The notes under the pieces are model-generated. The model searched no databases and had not been told where the DNA came from. It saw only the letters and a program-made list of their open reading frames with translations. A stretch of DNA of 64,000 bases from positions 62,001-126,000 of the forward strand of contig NZ_JAUSTO010000005.1 in the NCBI RefSeq assembly GCF_030812885.1, in the 5' to 3' direction. The translations under genes and the position numbers were made by a program. This document shows positions 41,938 through 50,611 of this stretch, piece by piece (the stretch's first letter is position 1; every line of letters begins with the position of its first letter). Source of the DNA: Moryella indoligenes (GTDB taxonomy: Bacteria > Bacillota > Clostridia > Lachnospirales > Lachnospiraceae).

Positions 41938-44568
41938 TCAGTGTGCCTCCAGCCAGGAATGCCCCTGATGCGCATCCACCTCAAGCGCAACCTTCAGCTC
42001 TGCCGCACTCTTCATAGTCTCCCTGAGGAGCTCCAGTACACGGGCCGCATCCTTCTCTGCGCTCTCGACCAGCAGCTCATCGTGAATCTGGAGCACGATG
42101 CGTGCGTCCAGCTGCTCCGCGAGCAGTCTGCGCCTGACCTTCACCATCGCAATTTTTATGATATCTGCCGCCGTTCCCTGAATTGGCGCGTTCATCGCGA
42201 CGCGCTCTCCGAAGGCCCTCTGCATGAAGTTGGAGCTCTTCAGCTCCGGCACGGGACGTATTCTTCCGAAGAGTGTCGTCGTGTAGCCCTTCTCCTTCGC
42301 ATCCTTGATCTGTCTGTCCAGAAACTGCTTGACCTTCGGATAAGTGTGAAAGTAATGATTAATATAATCCTTTGCTTCTGCGCGGGAGATGCTGAGCCCC
42401 TCCGAGAGTCCGAAGGCAGAGATGCCGTACACGACACCGAAATTCACCGCCTTGGCATTCCGCCGAAGCTCCGGAGTCACCTCCTCCAGCGGCACATGGA
42501 AGACCTGCGACGCTGTGACCGCATGAATGTCCACTGCGTGACTGTACGCTCCGATCAGAGTCTCATCTCCGGAGAGCGAGGCCAGAACACGCAGCTCAAT
42601 CTGAGAGTAGTCCGCGTCCACAAAGACCCTGCCCTCTGCCGGCACAAAGACATCGCGGATGCGGCTTCCCATCTCTGTACGAATCGGAATATTCTGAAGA
42701 TTCGGCTCTGTCGAGGAGAGCCGTCCCGTCGCCGTAATGGTCTGATTGAAGCGCCCGTGGATGCGCCCGTCCTCCGCAATGTAAGCACCGAGTCCGGTCG
42801 CATAGGTGGAATTCAGCTTCTTGAGCATGCGATACTCCAGCACCTTCTTCACGACAGGGTAATCCGGCGCAAGCTTATCCAGAATGTCCGCCGCCGTGGA
42901 ATAACCGCTCTTTGTCTTCTTGCCATACGGAAGCCCCAGCTTCTCAAAGAGCACCTCTCCCAGCTGCTTTGGCGAATTGATATTGAACTCTGTTCCTGTC
43001 TCGGAGAAGATCTCCTGCTCTGTCCTTTCGATTCCCCTCTGAAGCTCCCCTGCAAAGCTTTTAAGCCGCGCTCCGTCCACCCGGATTCCTGCCAGCTCCA
43101 TATCTGCCAGCGCATAGGTCAGAGGGAGCTCCGTCTCAAGATAGAGCGGCTCCATCCCCGCCTCACGAAGCTTACGCATCAGCACAGGCCCCGCTGAAAA
43201 TGCCGCAAAGCCAGTCCAGTAATCCGCAAGACGCGCATCCTCCTTCTCCCCCGGAATCAGAAGCTCCAGATAGTCGCGGGCGATATCCTCCGCCCGGTAG
43301 GCATCCTTCATCGGATTCAGGAGATAGGCCGCAACGGAGCAGTCCCGGAGATTCTGCCTCTCCTCCGTTCCGACACGATGCAGCATGGACTTGAGCTCCG
43401 TCACATAGACAGTCGCAGCGCTGTCAAAGAGCTGCCGCAGCAGCTCATCCAGATAGGCTTCTGTCACGCTGTCCTCCGCCGGAACCACCGTCGCCTCGCC
43501 AAAGGGCGTCTCTACCCTCCTCTCCTCTGCCGGCGCTACAATATAGACCTGCTCCTCTGAGGCGCAGACCGAGAGCCCGTGCGCAGTGAGCTGAAGTCCC
43601 AGTACAGGATGCTGTACGAGCTCCTTTCTGAGCCTCTCCGCCTCCGCCTTCTCCGTGACACAGATAAATTCCGGCTCCTTTCTCCCGTCTCCCTGACGCG
43701 CGGCCGCATCGAAGCGCTTCAGCATGGAGCGAAATTCCAGACGCTTGATCTCCTCATAGGCCTCCGGCGTATAGAGATTCCCGAGCTTCATATCCGGGAG
43801 CGCGAGCTCCACCGGCACATCCAGCCTGATCGTCGCAAGCCACTTTGAAAACTGCGCCAGCTCATAGTGCTCCCGCAGCGCCTTCTGCGCGCGCGGAGGC
43901 TTCAGTTCATCAATATGAGCCCAGGCATTCTCTATGGAGTGATACTGTGCGATCAGCGCTGTCGCGGTCTTCTCCCCGATGGACGGAACCCCGGGAATAT
44001 TGTCGGAGCTGTCTCCCATCAGACCCTTGACGTCGATGAATTCCTCCGGCGTCACCTGATACTGCTCCTTCACATCCGCCGGACGATAATCATGAACCTG
44101 GGTCTGCCCCCGTGAGGTTTTCGGGATGCGGATCAGGATATGCTCATCCGAGAGCTGCAGGAGATCCCTGTCCCCGGACACCACGGAAACCTCGAGCCCC
44201 TCCTGCTGGAAGCGCTTTGCCAGCGTGCCGATCACATCGTCCGCCTCGTATCCTGCTACAGACACGGTCGGAATCTGCATCGCGCCGAGCACCTCCTTCA
44301 GCAGCGGAACCTGCTCCCGCAGTTCATCCGGCATCGGCTTCCGCGTCCCCTTGTACTCCGGAAATTTCTCGTGACGAAAGGTCGGCGCAGGGAGATCGAA
44401 GGCCACCGCGAGGTAGTCTGCCTGCTCTTCATCCAGAATCTTAAACAGTATATTCAGAAAACCGTAGACCGCATTGGTGTGCAGTCCCGCCGAGTTTGTG
44501 AGCTCCGGAACGCCATAAAAGGCGCGGTTAATGATACTGTGTCCATCTACTAATACAAGCTTTTCCAA
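41938..44568 (-). CDS. polA: DNA polymerase I
   Basis: This is the repair and Okazaki-fragment polymerase, 876 aa. The N-terminal 5'-3' nuclease (about 1-290) contains LVDGHSIINRAFYGV, VAGYEADDVIGTLA and GLMGDSSDNIPGV. The middle 3'-5' exonuclease-like domain lacks the proofreading acidic residues (GLQLTAHG stands where Asp-x-Glu is expected), as in many Firmicute PolA proteins. The polymerase domain has motif A FVDADYSQIELRVLA, motif B RRNAKAVNFGVVYG and motif C QIHDEL (His829, Asp830, Glu831). It heads the polA-coaE-walJ operon. Confidence 0.97.
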   Translation of the reverse strand: MEKLVLVDGHSIINRAFYGVPELTNSAGLHTNAVYGFLNILFKILDEEQADYLAVAFDLPAPTFRHEKFPEYKGTRKPMPDELREQVPLLKEVLGAMQIPTVSVAGYEADDVIGTLAKRFQQEGLEVSVVSGDRDLLQLSDEHILIRIPKTSRGQTQVHDYRPADVKEQYQVTPEEFIDVKGLMGDSSDNIPGVPSIGEKTATALIAQYHSIENAWAHIDELKPPRAQKALREHYELAQFSKWLATIRLDVPVELALPDMKLGNLYTPEAYEEIKRLEFRSMLKRFDAAARQGDGRKEPEFICVTEKAEAERLRKELVQHPVLGLQLTAHGLSVCASEEQVYIVAPAEERRVETPFGEATVVPAEDSVTEAYLDELLRQLFDSAATVYVTELKSMLHRVGTEERQNLRDCSVAAYLLNPMKDAYRAEDIARDYLELLIPGEKEDARLADYWTGFAAFSAGPVLMRKLREAGMEPLYLETELPLTYALADMELAGIRVDGARLKSFAGELQRGIERTEQEIFSETGTEFNINSPKQLGEVLFEKLGLPYGKKTKSGYSTAADILDKLAPDYPVVKKVLEYRMLKKLNSTYATGLGAYIAEDGRIHGRFNQTITATGRLSSTEPNLQNIPIRTEMGSRIRDVFVPAEGRVFVDADYSQIELRVLASLSGDETLIGAYSHAVDIHAVTASQVFHVPLEEVTPELRRNAKAVNFGVVYGISAFGLSEGLSISRAEAKDYINHYFHTYPKVKQFLDRQIKDAKEKGYTTTLFGRIRPVPELKSSNFMQRAFGERVAMNAPIQGTAADIIKIAMVKVRRRLLAEQLDARIVLQIHDELLVESAEKDAARVLELLRETMKSAAELKVALEVDAHQGHSWLEAH

Positions 44569-44593
44569 GATATCCTCCCGTGTGCCTTACTCT

Positions 44594-44929
44594 CTAAAAG
44601 AAACAGATACGCAGCTCCAGCAGCAGTGTGACAATGACGCTCATCGCGACCATGGTACTCACGGCATACTCTGCGATCTTCCGCCCCCGTCCCCACCGTA
44701 GACGCTGATAGGCTGCGCGGATCGCCTGTTCCATGGTTCCCTGCACATCAAAATCATCGCTGTCCGAGTCCAGAAGCCGCAGCCCCTCCACAATAAAATA
44801 ATTTGTCTCCAGCTCATGACGGCACAGAGCACAGTCCCGGATATGGGCCAGAAAATCCTCTTCCTCCTCATCCGAGAGCTCGTTCTGTATAAAGCGGGTG
44901 ATCTCCCACTCGGCTGTTCTGCAATCCAC
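44594..44929 (-). CDS. Membrane-anchored zf-HC2 (anti-sigma-like) protein
   Basis: This 111-aa protein has an N-terminal zinc-binding HC2 region (DC at 2-3, then HIRDCALCRHELE, His-x3-Cys-x2-Cys) and one C-terminal membrane segment (VSTMVAMSVIVTLLLELRIC). It has the layout of short ZAS-domain anti-sigma factors, but no ECF sigma factor gene is adjacent. The start is GTG with GGAGG six bases upstream. Its 3' end is 25 bases from polA, so they may be co-transcribed. Its function is open. Confidence 0.7.
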   Translation of the reverse strand: MDCRTAEWEITRFIQNELSDEEEEDFLAHIRDCALCRHELETNYFIVEGLRLLDSDSDDFDVQGTMEQAIRAAYQRLRWGRGRKIAEYAVSTMVAMSVIVTLLLELRICFF

Positions 44930-44995
44930 CGCGCACCTCCTCTGTGCAGAAAAACATTATGTCCAGTATATCACGGAAGACAGCAAAAGCGGAAT

Positions 44996-45034
44996 AAAAA
45001 GAGGCGGCACACAGTCCACGCTGCATACCGCCTC
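44996..45034 (-). terminator. Terminator of the RsiV-like lipoprotein gene
   Basis: On the minus strand GAGGCGG pairs with CCGCCTC around a 20-base loop and five T residues follow. It lies 26 bases after the lipoprotein stop. Confidence 0.85.
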
Positions 45035-45059
45035 ATGTATTCCCGAATTTTCCACATTC

Positions 45060-45935
45060 CTACTTCGTGCTGATATCATACTCCACAATCACATAATCTC
45101 CCATGGCATGCGGGACGGGAACAGAAAAATAGAGCGCGCCATCCGCCGCATAGCTGAAGGAATCCGGCCAGGTGACGGTAGTTCCGTCTGCCCCCTTCTT
45201 CAGCGGGAAATCTCCCCGCTCGAGACAGGTCTGATACTGCTCCACAGACATCGTCTTCTGCTGTTCGCGGTACGCCCTCAGAGTCTCCTCATCCGCGCCC
45301 TTCAGCTGCACGTCCTCCGCCAGCGCATAGGCCGCCATGGTGTAGGGATCCGCCGCGTCGCGAAGTGAGACATCCGAGATGGTTTTGACATCTACTGTAT
45401 TTGTGTAGAAAAGCCTGCTCGGATGAGCTGCTCCGTCCATCATATACTCGCCTGTGTATACCGCAATCACGCGAGAGGCATCCGCAGAGATCAGCTTACA
45501 GCTGACCTTCAGGCTGTCCTTCTCCTGATTGACCGCCTCCCTGGAATCCGGGTAATTACTCAGCACCGCGAGTGCATTCTCCTTCAGATGTGCATTCAGC
45601 TTCTCCTGCTGCGCGCTGTCCTTCATTCCTGAGATCACGGGATACGCAATGGATATCTGATTCTTCTCATATTTCTGAAGCTCTGAGCTTAACTTTTTCA
45701 CTCCCGCAGAGCTCTTATCGCTTCCCGCACTCTCCTCTGCCCCGGAGCTCTCTCCCGGTGCCGGGCTGAGCTTTGCATCGCTGCTCTTCTGCTCCGCTGC
45801 GCTCTGCTGCGTCTCCGCCGCTGCATTCGTGACCTTCACGGTCTCCTTCTTGTTGCCGCAGGCCACAAAAAGAACTGCCATCGCCGCTGCCAGTCCCGCC
45901 GTCACAGTACGAAACACCCTTCTGGAATCCCGCAT
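45060..45935 (-). CDS. Putative lipoprotein with DUF4163/DUF3298 (RsiV-like) domain
   Basis: This 291-aa exported protein has a basic N-terminus, a hydrophobic segment and a lipobox-like VLFVACG (Cys26), so it is probably a lipoprotein. A Ser/Glu/Ala-rich linker (about 35-80) is followed by a domain resembling DUF4163 and DUF3298: ISIAYPVISGMKDSAQQEKLN, AVYTGEYMMDGAAHPSRLFYT and the C-terminal TWPDSFSYAADGALYFSVP. The same module forms the extracytoplasmic part of anti-sigma factor RsiV, which binds lysozyme; here it has no cytoplasmic sigma-binding part. It lies beside the zf-HC2 gene but has its own terminator. Confidence 0.8.
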   Translation of the reverse strand: MRDSRRVFRTVTAGLAAAMAVLFVACGNKKETVKVTNAAAETQQSAAEQKSSDAKLSPAPGESSGAEESAGSDKSSAGVKKLSSELQKYEKNQISIAYPVISGMKDSAQQEKLNAHLKENALAVLSNYPDSREAVNQEKDSLKVSCKLISADASRVIAVYTGEYMMDGAAHPSRLFYTNTVDVKTISDVSLRDAADPYTMAAYALAEDVQLKGADEETLRAYREQQKTMSVEQYQTCLERGDFPLKKGADGTTVTWPDSFSYAADGALYFSVPVPHAMGDYVIVEYDISTK

Positions 45936-46031
45936 CTTACACCTCCATCTTCACTCTGCTGTATACCGGATATCTCTGAATCCGAGACAAAGCACCCGAC
46001 ACACACACGCTGGTTCTCGGCTGAAATCATC

Positions 46032-46052
46032 GGCTCCGCTCATGACGGAGCC
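46032..46052 (-). promoter_or_regulatory. Hairpin upstream of the lipoprotein gene
   Basis: GGCTCCG and CGGAGCC form a perfect seven-base-pair stem with a seven-base loop, 97 bases upstream of the lipoprotein start. It may lie in the leader of that gene. No T run follows, and the rest of the 248-base gap shows no gene. Confidence 0.35.
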
Positions 46053-46143
46053 AATTCTTTGATGTGTCTTAGTATACTATGAATTAAAGGCCGAGTTATG
46101 AACACAAAGTAAATTTTGATTTATATTTAGATGAATCCTCCGC

Positions 46144-46172
46144 TTGAAGCGCCGCTTTTTTTCTGCTATACT
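46144..46172 (+). promoter_or_regulatory. Predicted SigA promoter of tRNA-Leu
   Basis: TTGAAG and TATACT are separated by 17 bases and lie 11 bases upstream of the mature tRNA 5' end, so the transcript would begin close to the tRNA. Confidence 0.65.
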
Positions 46173-46183
46173 GCTCTTCGTCA

Positions 46184-46266
46184 GCCGGCGTGTCGGAATG
46201 GCAGACGATGCAGACTCAAAATCTGTTGTCCGTAAGGACGTGCGGGTTCAAGTCCCGCCGCCGGCA
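46184..46266 (+). tRNA. tRNA-Leu (CAA)
   Basis: This 83-nt class II tRNA has an acceptor stem of GCCGGCG with CGCCGGC and discriminator A, an anticodon stem GCAGA/TCTGT (one G-U) enclosing CTCAAAA with anticodon CAA, a long variable arm GTCCGTAAGGAC and a T arm with GGGTTCAAGTCCC. CCA is not encoded. It reads UUG codons. Confidence 0.95.
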
Positions 46267-46295
46267 GTATTTGAATCACACAGATACATCAATCT

Positions 46296-46346
46296 GAAGA
46301 GCCAGGATGCAGGAATTTTGTATAATAACCTGCACCCCGGCTCTTC
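46296..46346 (+). terminator. Terminator after tRNA-Leu
   Basis: GAAGAGCC pairs with GGCTCTTC, and a second inner stem (TGCAGG with CCTGCA) shortens the loop; TTGCTTCTGTTT follows. It lies 30 bases after the tRNA. Confidence 0.7.
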
Positions 46347-46411
46347 TTGCTTCTGTTTATCTGCTGAATGAACGTTTATCCAATGCCGGGCAGCATTCCA
46401 AGCGTCCGTGC

Positions 46412-46654
46412 TCAGATTGCCGCTGCGTACCCATCCGCCCTTGGCTCAGAGGCTCCGCAGAGTACCCCCTCTGTATTTCTGAGTATCAGCTGCCCCCGCC
46501 CCAGATTATAAAAATCTGCCGCGATTTCCAGCTCATGTCCCCGCTCAGCCAGCCCCGCTGCGGGCGTCCCGCTCAGTCCATGCTCCAGAGTGATCTTCTT
46601 TTCTCCCTTGATCAGATTCCTGTGCAGAGAAGAATCAAACGCCCGCCGGCGCAA
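46412..46654 (-). pseudogene. C-terminal remnant of gamma-glutamyltransferase
   Basis: An open frame of about 80 codons reads like the end of the small subunit of gamma-glutamyltransferase: GLAERGHELEIA, then LGRGQLILRNTEGVLCGASEPRADG before a natural stop (quoted in parts of one run). The catalytic Thr and all upstream sequence are missing; the frame begins inside the nifJ terminator hairpin, next to the nifJ stop. No promoter or ribosome-binding site is seen. It is most likely a decaying relic; the large and small subunit parts were presumably lost when nifJ came to lie here. Confidence 0.75.
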
Positions 46655-46669
46655 TGCGTCAGCGGGCGT
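46639..46669 (-). terminator. Terminator of nifJ
   Basis: On the minus strand ACGCCCGC pairs with GCGGGCGT around a 15-base loop, followed by TTGATTCTTCT. It lies 20 bases after the nifJ stop. Confidence 0.65.
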
Positions 46670-46689
46670 AGTTTTCCTGTCCTTAAATC

Positions 46690-49600
46690 TTACTTCTCAC
46701 TGTCATCGTAAAGGGCAACCAGCTTCTGCAGATAAGCATAGCGCTCCATTGCGTCCTTCTCGTTCTGCGTGAAGAGCTTCTCTGCTCTCTCCGGATTCTT
46801 GAGCATCAGAGAATTGTAACGAACCTCTCCCATCAGGAAGTCGCGGTACTGTCCTTCCTTCGGTGCTCTGGAATCAAGGCTGAATTTCTTCTCGGCCGCC
46901 GGATTGAAGCGGAAGTTGTTCCAGTAACCGGACTCAACCGCGAGCTTCTCCTCGGTCATGGCCTTGCTCATGCCCTTCTTGATTCCGTGGTTGATGCAGG
47001 GCGCATAGGCGAGGATCAGGGACGGCCCCGGATATGCCTCCGCCTCAGCGATTGCCTTGACAGCCTGGTTCATGTCCGCACCCATGTTGATTTGTGCGAC
47101 ATATACATAGCCGTAGGTCATCGCGATACCTGCGAGATCCTTCTTCTTTACATCCTTACCGCCTGCAGCAAACTGTGCGATAGCGCCGGTCTTGGTGGCC
47201 TTGGAGGACTGACCGCCGGTATTGGAATATACCTCGGTATCAAAGACCATGATATTGATATCCTTGCCGGAAGCAAGCACATGGTCCAGACCGCCGAAGC
47301 CAATATCATATGCCCAGCCGTCTCCGCCGAACACCCACTGGCTCTTCTTGTTCAGGAAATCCTTCTCCTCAAGGATCTCCCTTGCCTCTGCGCTGCCCTC
47401 TGCCTCAAGAGCCGCAACGAGCTTCTCCGTCGCAGCGCCGTTGGTCGCACCGACAGAGAAGGTATCAACCCACTCTGCTGCCGCAGCCTTCACCGCCTCA
47501 TCTGCGGTTGCCGCTGCAAGCGCCTCGACCTTCTGCTTCAGACCGTCACGGATCGCTCTGTTGGCCAGCAGCATTCCGTAACCGAACTCAGCATTATCCT
47601 CAAAGAGAGAGTTATCCCATGCCGGCCCCTGTCCCTTCGCATTCACCGTGTACGGTGTGGACGGGGAGCTGTTGCCCCAGATCGAGGAGCAGCCGGTCGC
47701 ATTGGAGATATACATTCTGTCACCGAAGAGCTGCGTCACAAGCTTTGCGTACGGAGTCTCGCCGCAGCCTGCGCAGGCACCGGAGAACTCAAGATACGGC
47801 ATCTTGAACTGGGAGCCCTTGACGGTCAGCGGCTTGAACTTCTCAATAACCTCCGGCTTCTCCGGAAGCGTGACCGCATAGTCGAAGAACTTCTGTCTGT
47901 CGTAATTGTCCGCGAGCTTCTCCATCTTCAGAGTGGTGTTCTTCAGATTACCCGGGCAGACATTGGCGCAGCTTCCGCAGCCTGTGCAGTCAAGCACGGA
48001 TACATTGATCGCAAACTTGTAGCCCGGCATCTGGCGGAGGTCCACCATCGGCATGCCCTCGGGCGCATTCGCGGCCTCCTCCTCCGTCATTGCAACCGGA
48101 CGGATGGCAGCGTGCGGGCATACATATGCACACTGTGTGCACTGAATGCAGGTGCTGGAATTCCACACCGGAACATCAACCGCAATACCGCGCTTCTCAT
48201 AGGCAGCAGTTCCGCTCGGAGTGGTGCCGTCCGCATAATCCATGAATGCGGAAACCGGAAGAGAATTGCCCTCCTGCGCGTTGACCGCAGCCTGAACTGT
48301 ATTGACGAACTTGACGCAGTCCTCTCTGCCCTCTGTCGCATGCGTGAAATCAAGGCCCTCATCCGCTGCATTCTTCCAGCTCTCCGGAATCTCTACCTTA
48401 TGCGCGCTGTTTGCGCCGGCGTCAATTGCATTCCAGTTCTTTTTAACGACCTCCTCACCCTTGCGGCCGTAGGTCTTCTTGGCAGCATCCTTCATCAGGG
48501 TGATTGCCTTCTCCTCCGGGATAATGCCGGTGAGCTTGAAGAACGCGGACTGAAGAATGGTGTTGATTCTGGTCGGTCCCATGCCGGTCTCGATACCGAT
48601 CTTCACACCGTCAATGGTGTAGAAATTGATCTTGCGATCATAGATATACTTCTTCACCTGTCCCGGCAAATGCTGCTCAAGCTCCGCATCGCTCCACGCG
48701 CAGTTCAGGAGGAAGGTTCCGCCGTCAACCAGATCCTGCACCATATTGTACTTGCGGATGTATGCCGGATTGTGGCAGGCGACAAAGTTCGCACGCTTGA
48801 TCAGATAAGTGGACTTGATCGGCTTGTGACCGAAGCGGAGGTGGGAAATAGTCACACCGCCGGACTTCTTGGAGTCATAGTCAAAGTAAGCCTGCGCGTA
48901 CATGTCGGTGTTGTCACCGATGATCTTGATGGAGTTCTTGTTCGCGCCGACCGTTCCGTCCGCGCCGAGACCCCAGAACTTGCAGCTTGTAGTCCCCTCC
49001 GGAGTGGTGGAGAGATCTGCGCCGGTCGCGAGAGAGAGATTGGTCACATCATCCACAATGCCGATGGTGAATCTCTTCTTCTCCGCGTTCTCAAATACAG
49101 CCACGATATCCTTCGGAGTGGTGTCCTTGGAGCCGAGGCCGTAGCGTCCGGACATCACCGGAACATCCTTGAACTCGGTATCTCTGAGCGCTGCGACAAC
49201 ATCGAGGTAGAGCGGCTCTCCGAGGGAACCAGCCTCCTTGGTTCTGTCGAGCACCTCGATTCTCTTCACGGTCTTCGGAAGCGCCTTTACCAGTGCATCC
49301 GCGCTGAAAGGACGATACAGGCGAACCTTGACAAGTCCGACCTTTTTGCCCTGCTTTGCGAGATAGTCGATCGTCTCCTCGATGGTCTCATTGACAGAAC
49401 CCATCGCAACGATAACAACCTCTGCATCCTCCGCGCCGTAATAGTTGAAGAGCTTGTAGTCCGTACCAAGCTTCTCATTTACCTTGTCCATGTAGTCCTG
49501 AACAATGGCTGGAAGCGCATCATAGAACTTATTGCGGGACTCATTGATCTGGAAGAATACGTCCGGGTTCTGCGCCTGTCCCTTCTCCACAGCGTGGTTC

Positions 49601-50229
49601 GGATTCAGCGCGTTCTTTCTGAATGCGGCAATCGCATCAAAATCTGCCATATCCTTCAGATCCTCATAGTCCCAGACCTGAATTTTCTGAATCTCGTGAG
49701 AGGTTCTGAAGCCGTCGAAGAAGTTGATGAAGGGCAGTCTTCCCTTGATCGCCGCAAGATGTGCGACTGCAGTCAGATCCATAACCTCCTGGACGGAGGA
49801 CTCGCAGAGCATGGCGCAGCCCGTCTGACGACATGCATAGATATCGGAGTGATCGCCGAAGATGCTCAGTGCGTGAGTTGCAATGGCACGTGCGGAGACA
49901 TTGAAGACGCCCGGAAGCATCTCACCGGCAACCTTATAGAGGTTCGGGATCATGAGCAGCAGACCCTGAGAGGCCGTGTAGGTCGTGGTTAATGCACCTG
50001 CAACGAGAGATCCGTGAACTGCTCCTGCGGCACCTGCCTCAGACTGCATCTCTGTGATCTGAACGGTGTGACCGAAGATATTCTTAAGCCCCTGTGTTGC
50101 CCACTCATCGGTGTGCTCAGCCATCGGTGAGGACGGTGTGATCGGATAGATTGCCGCGACGTCGGTAAATGCGTAGGACGCATGTGCCGCTGCCTGGTTA
50201 CCATCCATGGTTTTCCATTTTCTTGCCAT
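46690..50229 (-). CDS. nifJ: Pyruvate:ferredoxin (flavodoxin) oxidoreductase
   Basis: This 1179-aa single-chain PFOR oxidises pyruvate to acetyl-CoA, CO2 and reduced ferredoxin. The N-terminal pyruvate/TPP domain (YPITPSSPMAEHTDEWA) is followed by a transketolase-C-like domain, a gamma domain, a two-[4Fe-4S] ferredoxin domain (CIQCTQCAYVCPHA and CTGCGSCANVCPG), a further cluster near CAGCGE and the TPP-binding C-terminal domain (GDGWAYDIGFGGLDHVLASG). AGGAGG lies before the ATG. It has its own promoter and terminator. With pta and ackA it forms an acetate and ATP route; electrons go to ferredoxin and probably hydrogenase. Confidence 0.98.
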   Translation of the reverse strand: MARKWKTMDGNQAAAHASYAFTDVAAIYPITPSSPMAEHTDEWATQGLKNIFGHTVQITEMQSEAGAAGAVHGSLVAGALTTTYTASQGLLLMIPNLYKVAGEMLPGVFNVSARAIATHALSIFGDHSDIYACRQTGCAMLCESSVQEVMDLTAVAHLAAIKGRLPFINFFDGFRTSHEIQKIQVWDYEDLKDMADFDAIAAFRKNALNPNHAVEKGQAQNPDVFFQINESRNKFYDALPAIVQDYMDKVNEKLGTDYKLFNYYGAEDAEVVIVAMGSVNETIEETIDYLAKQGKKVGLVKVRLYRPFSADALVKALPKTVKRIEVLDRTKEAGSLGEPLYLDVVAALRDTEFKDVPVMSGRYGLGSKDTTPKDIVAVFENAEKKRFTIGIVDDVTNLSLATGADLSTTPEGTTSCKFWGLGADGTVGANKNSIKIIGDNTDMYAQAYFDYDSKKSGGVTISHLRFGHKPIKSTYLIKRANFVACHNPAYIRKYNMVQDLVDGGTFLLNCAWSDAELEQHLPGQVKKYIYDRKINFYTIDGVKIGIETGMGPTRINTILQSAFFKLTGIIPEEKAITLMKDAAKKTYGRKGEEVVKKNWNAIDAGANSAHKVEIPESWKNAADEGLDFTHATEGREDCVKFVNTVQAAVNAQEGNSLPVSAFMDYADGTTPSGTAAYEKRGIAVDVPVWNSSTCIQCTQCAYVCPHAAIRPVAMTEEEAANAPEGMPMVDLRQMPGYKFAINVSVLDCTGCGSCANVCPGNLKNTTLKMEKLADNYDRQKFFDYAVTLPEKPEVIEKFKPLTVKGSQFKMPYLEFSGACAGCGETPYAKLVTQLFGDRMYISNATGCSSIWGNSSPSTPYTVNAKGQGPAWDNSLFEDNAEFGYGMLLANRAIRDGLKQKVEALAAATADEAVKAAAAEWVDTFSVGATNGAATEKLVAALEAEGSAEAREILEEKDFLNKKSQWVFGGDGWAYDIGFGGLDHVLASGKDINIMVFDTEVYSNTGGQSSKATKTGAIAQFAAGGKDVKKKDLAGIAMTYGYVYVAQINMGADMNQAVKAIAEAEAYPGPSLILAYAPCINHGIKKGMSKAMTEEKLAVESGYWNNFRFNPAAEKKFSLDSRAPKEGQYRDFLMGEVRYNSLMLKNPERAEKLFTQNEKDAMERYAYLQKLVALYDDSEK

Positions 50230-50334
50230 GATGATACCTCCTGAAAAGATTGAAAGATTGATAGCTATGTAGATCGAAAGATCAAGATTTCTGAAAGCAC
50301 AGAGTTCCTGTCCTCTTTCTTTCTGTCTGTCAGT

Positions 50335-50362
50335 ATTATAACAGTCTCAAATTTAAAATCAA
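50335..50362 (-). promoter_or_regulatory. Predicted SigA promoter of nifJ
   Basis: On the minus strand TTGATT and TATAAT are separated by 16 bases, with TG at the extended -10 position. The leader is about 100 bases long and contains short direct and inverted repeats (GATCTTTCGATC), possibly regulatory. Confidence 0.65.
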
Positions 50363-50507
50363 ACGCCACGCTGCTGTTTTGTGTATCTAATTGAGTACAA
50401 GTATTAAGATTTGTTTACTTTTCATGTCAGAACGCAAAACATTGCGCTTATTGCTATTTTCCTGCACTATATCGCTGTCCCCTCTGAATTCGATCCGCCA
50501 GGAACAG

Positions 50508-50556
50508 AAAAATCCTTCGCGGCAACGGAATATTCTGCTGCTGCAAAGGATTTTTT
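50508..50556 (-). terminator. Terminator of the VanW-family gene
   Basis: On the minus strand AAAATCCTT and AAGGATTTTT pair around a loop that continues with GCAGCA and TGCCGC; the stem runs into a T stretch. It lies about 56 bases after the VanW stop. The remainder of the 380-base gap up to nifJ carries only the nifJ promoter and leader. Confidence 0.7.
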
Positions 50557-50611
50557 CTGCTTTTTATTCTATCACTGTGTGTCTCTTAAATCATTCGAGC
50601 GACAGCGACTC

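Noticed and set aside
46987..49992. A 1001-codon open frame on the plus strand opposite nifJ
   Set aside because: It is antisense to a certain PFOR gene, has a Leu/Arg/His-biased translation, no domain and no ribosome-binding site; it arises from codon bias of nifJ.
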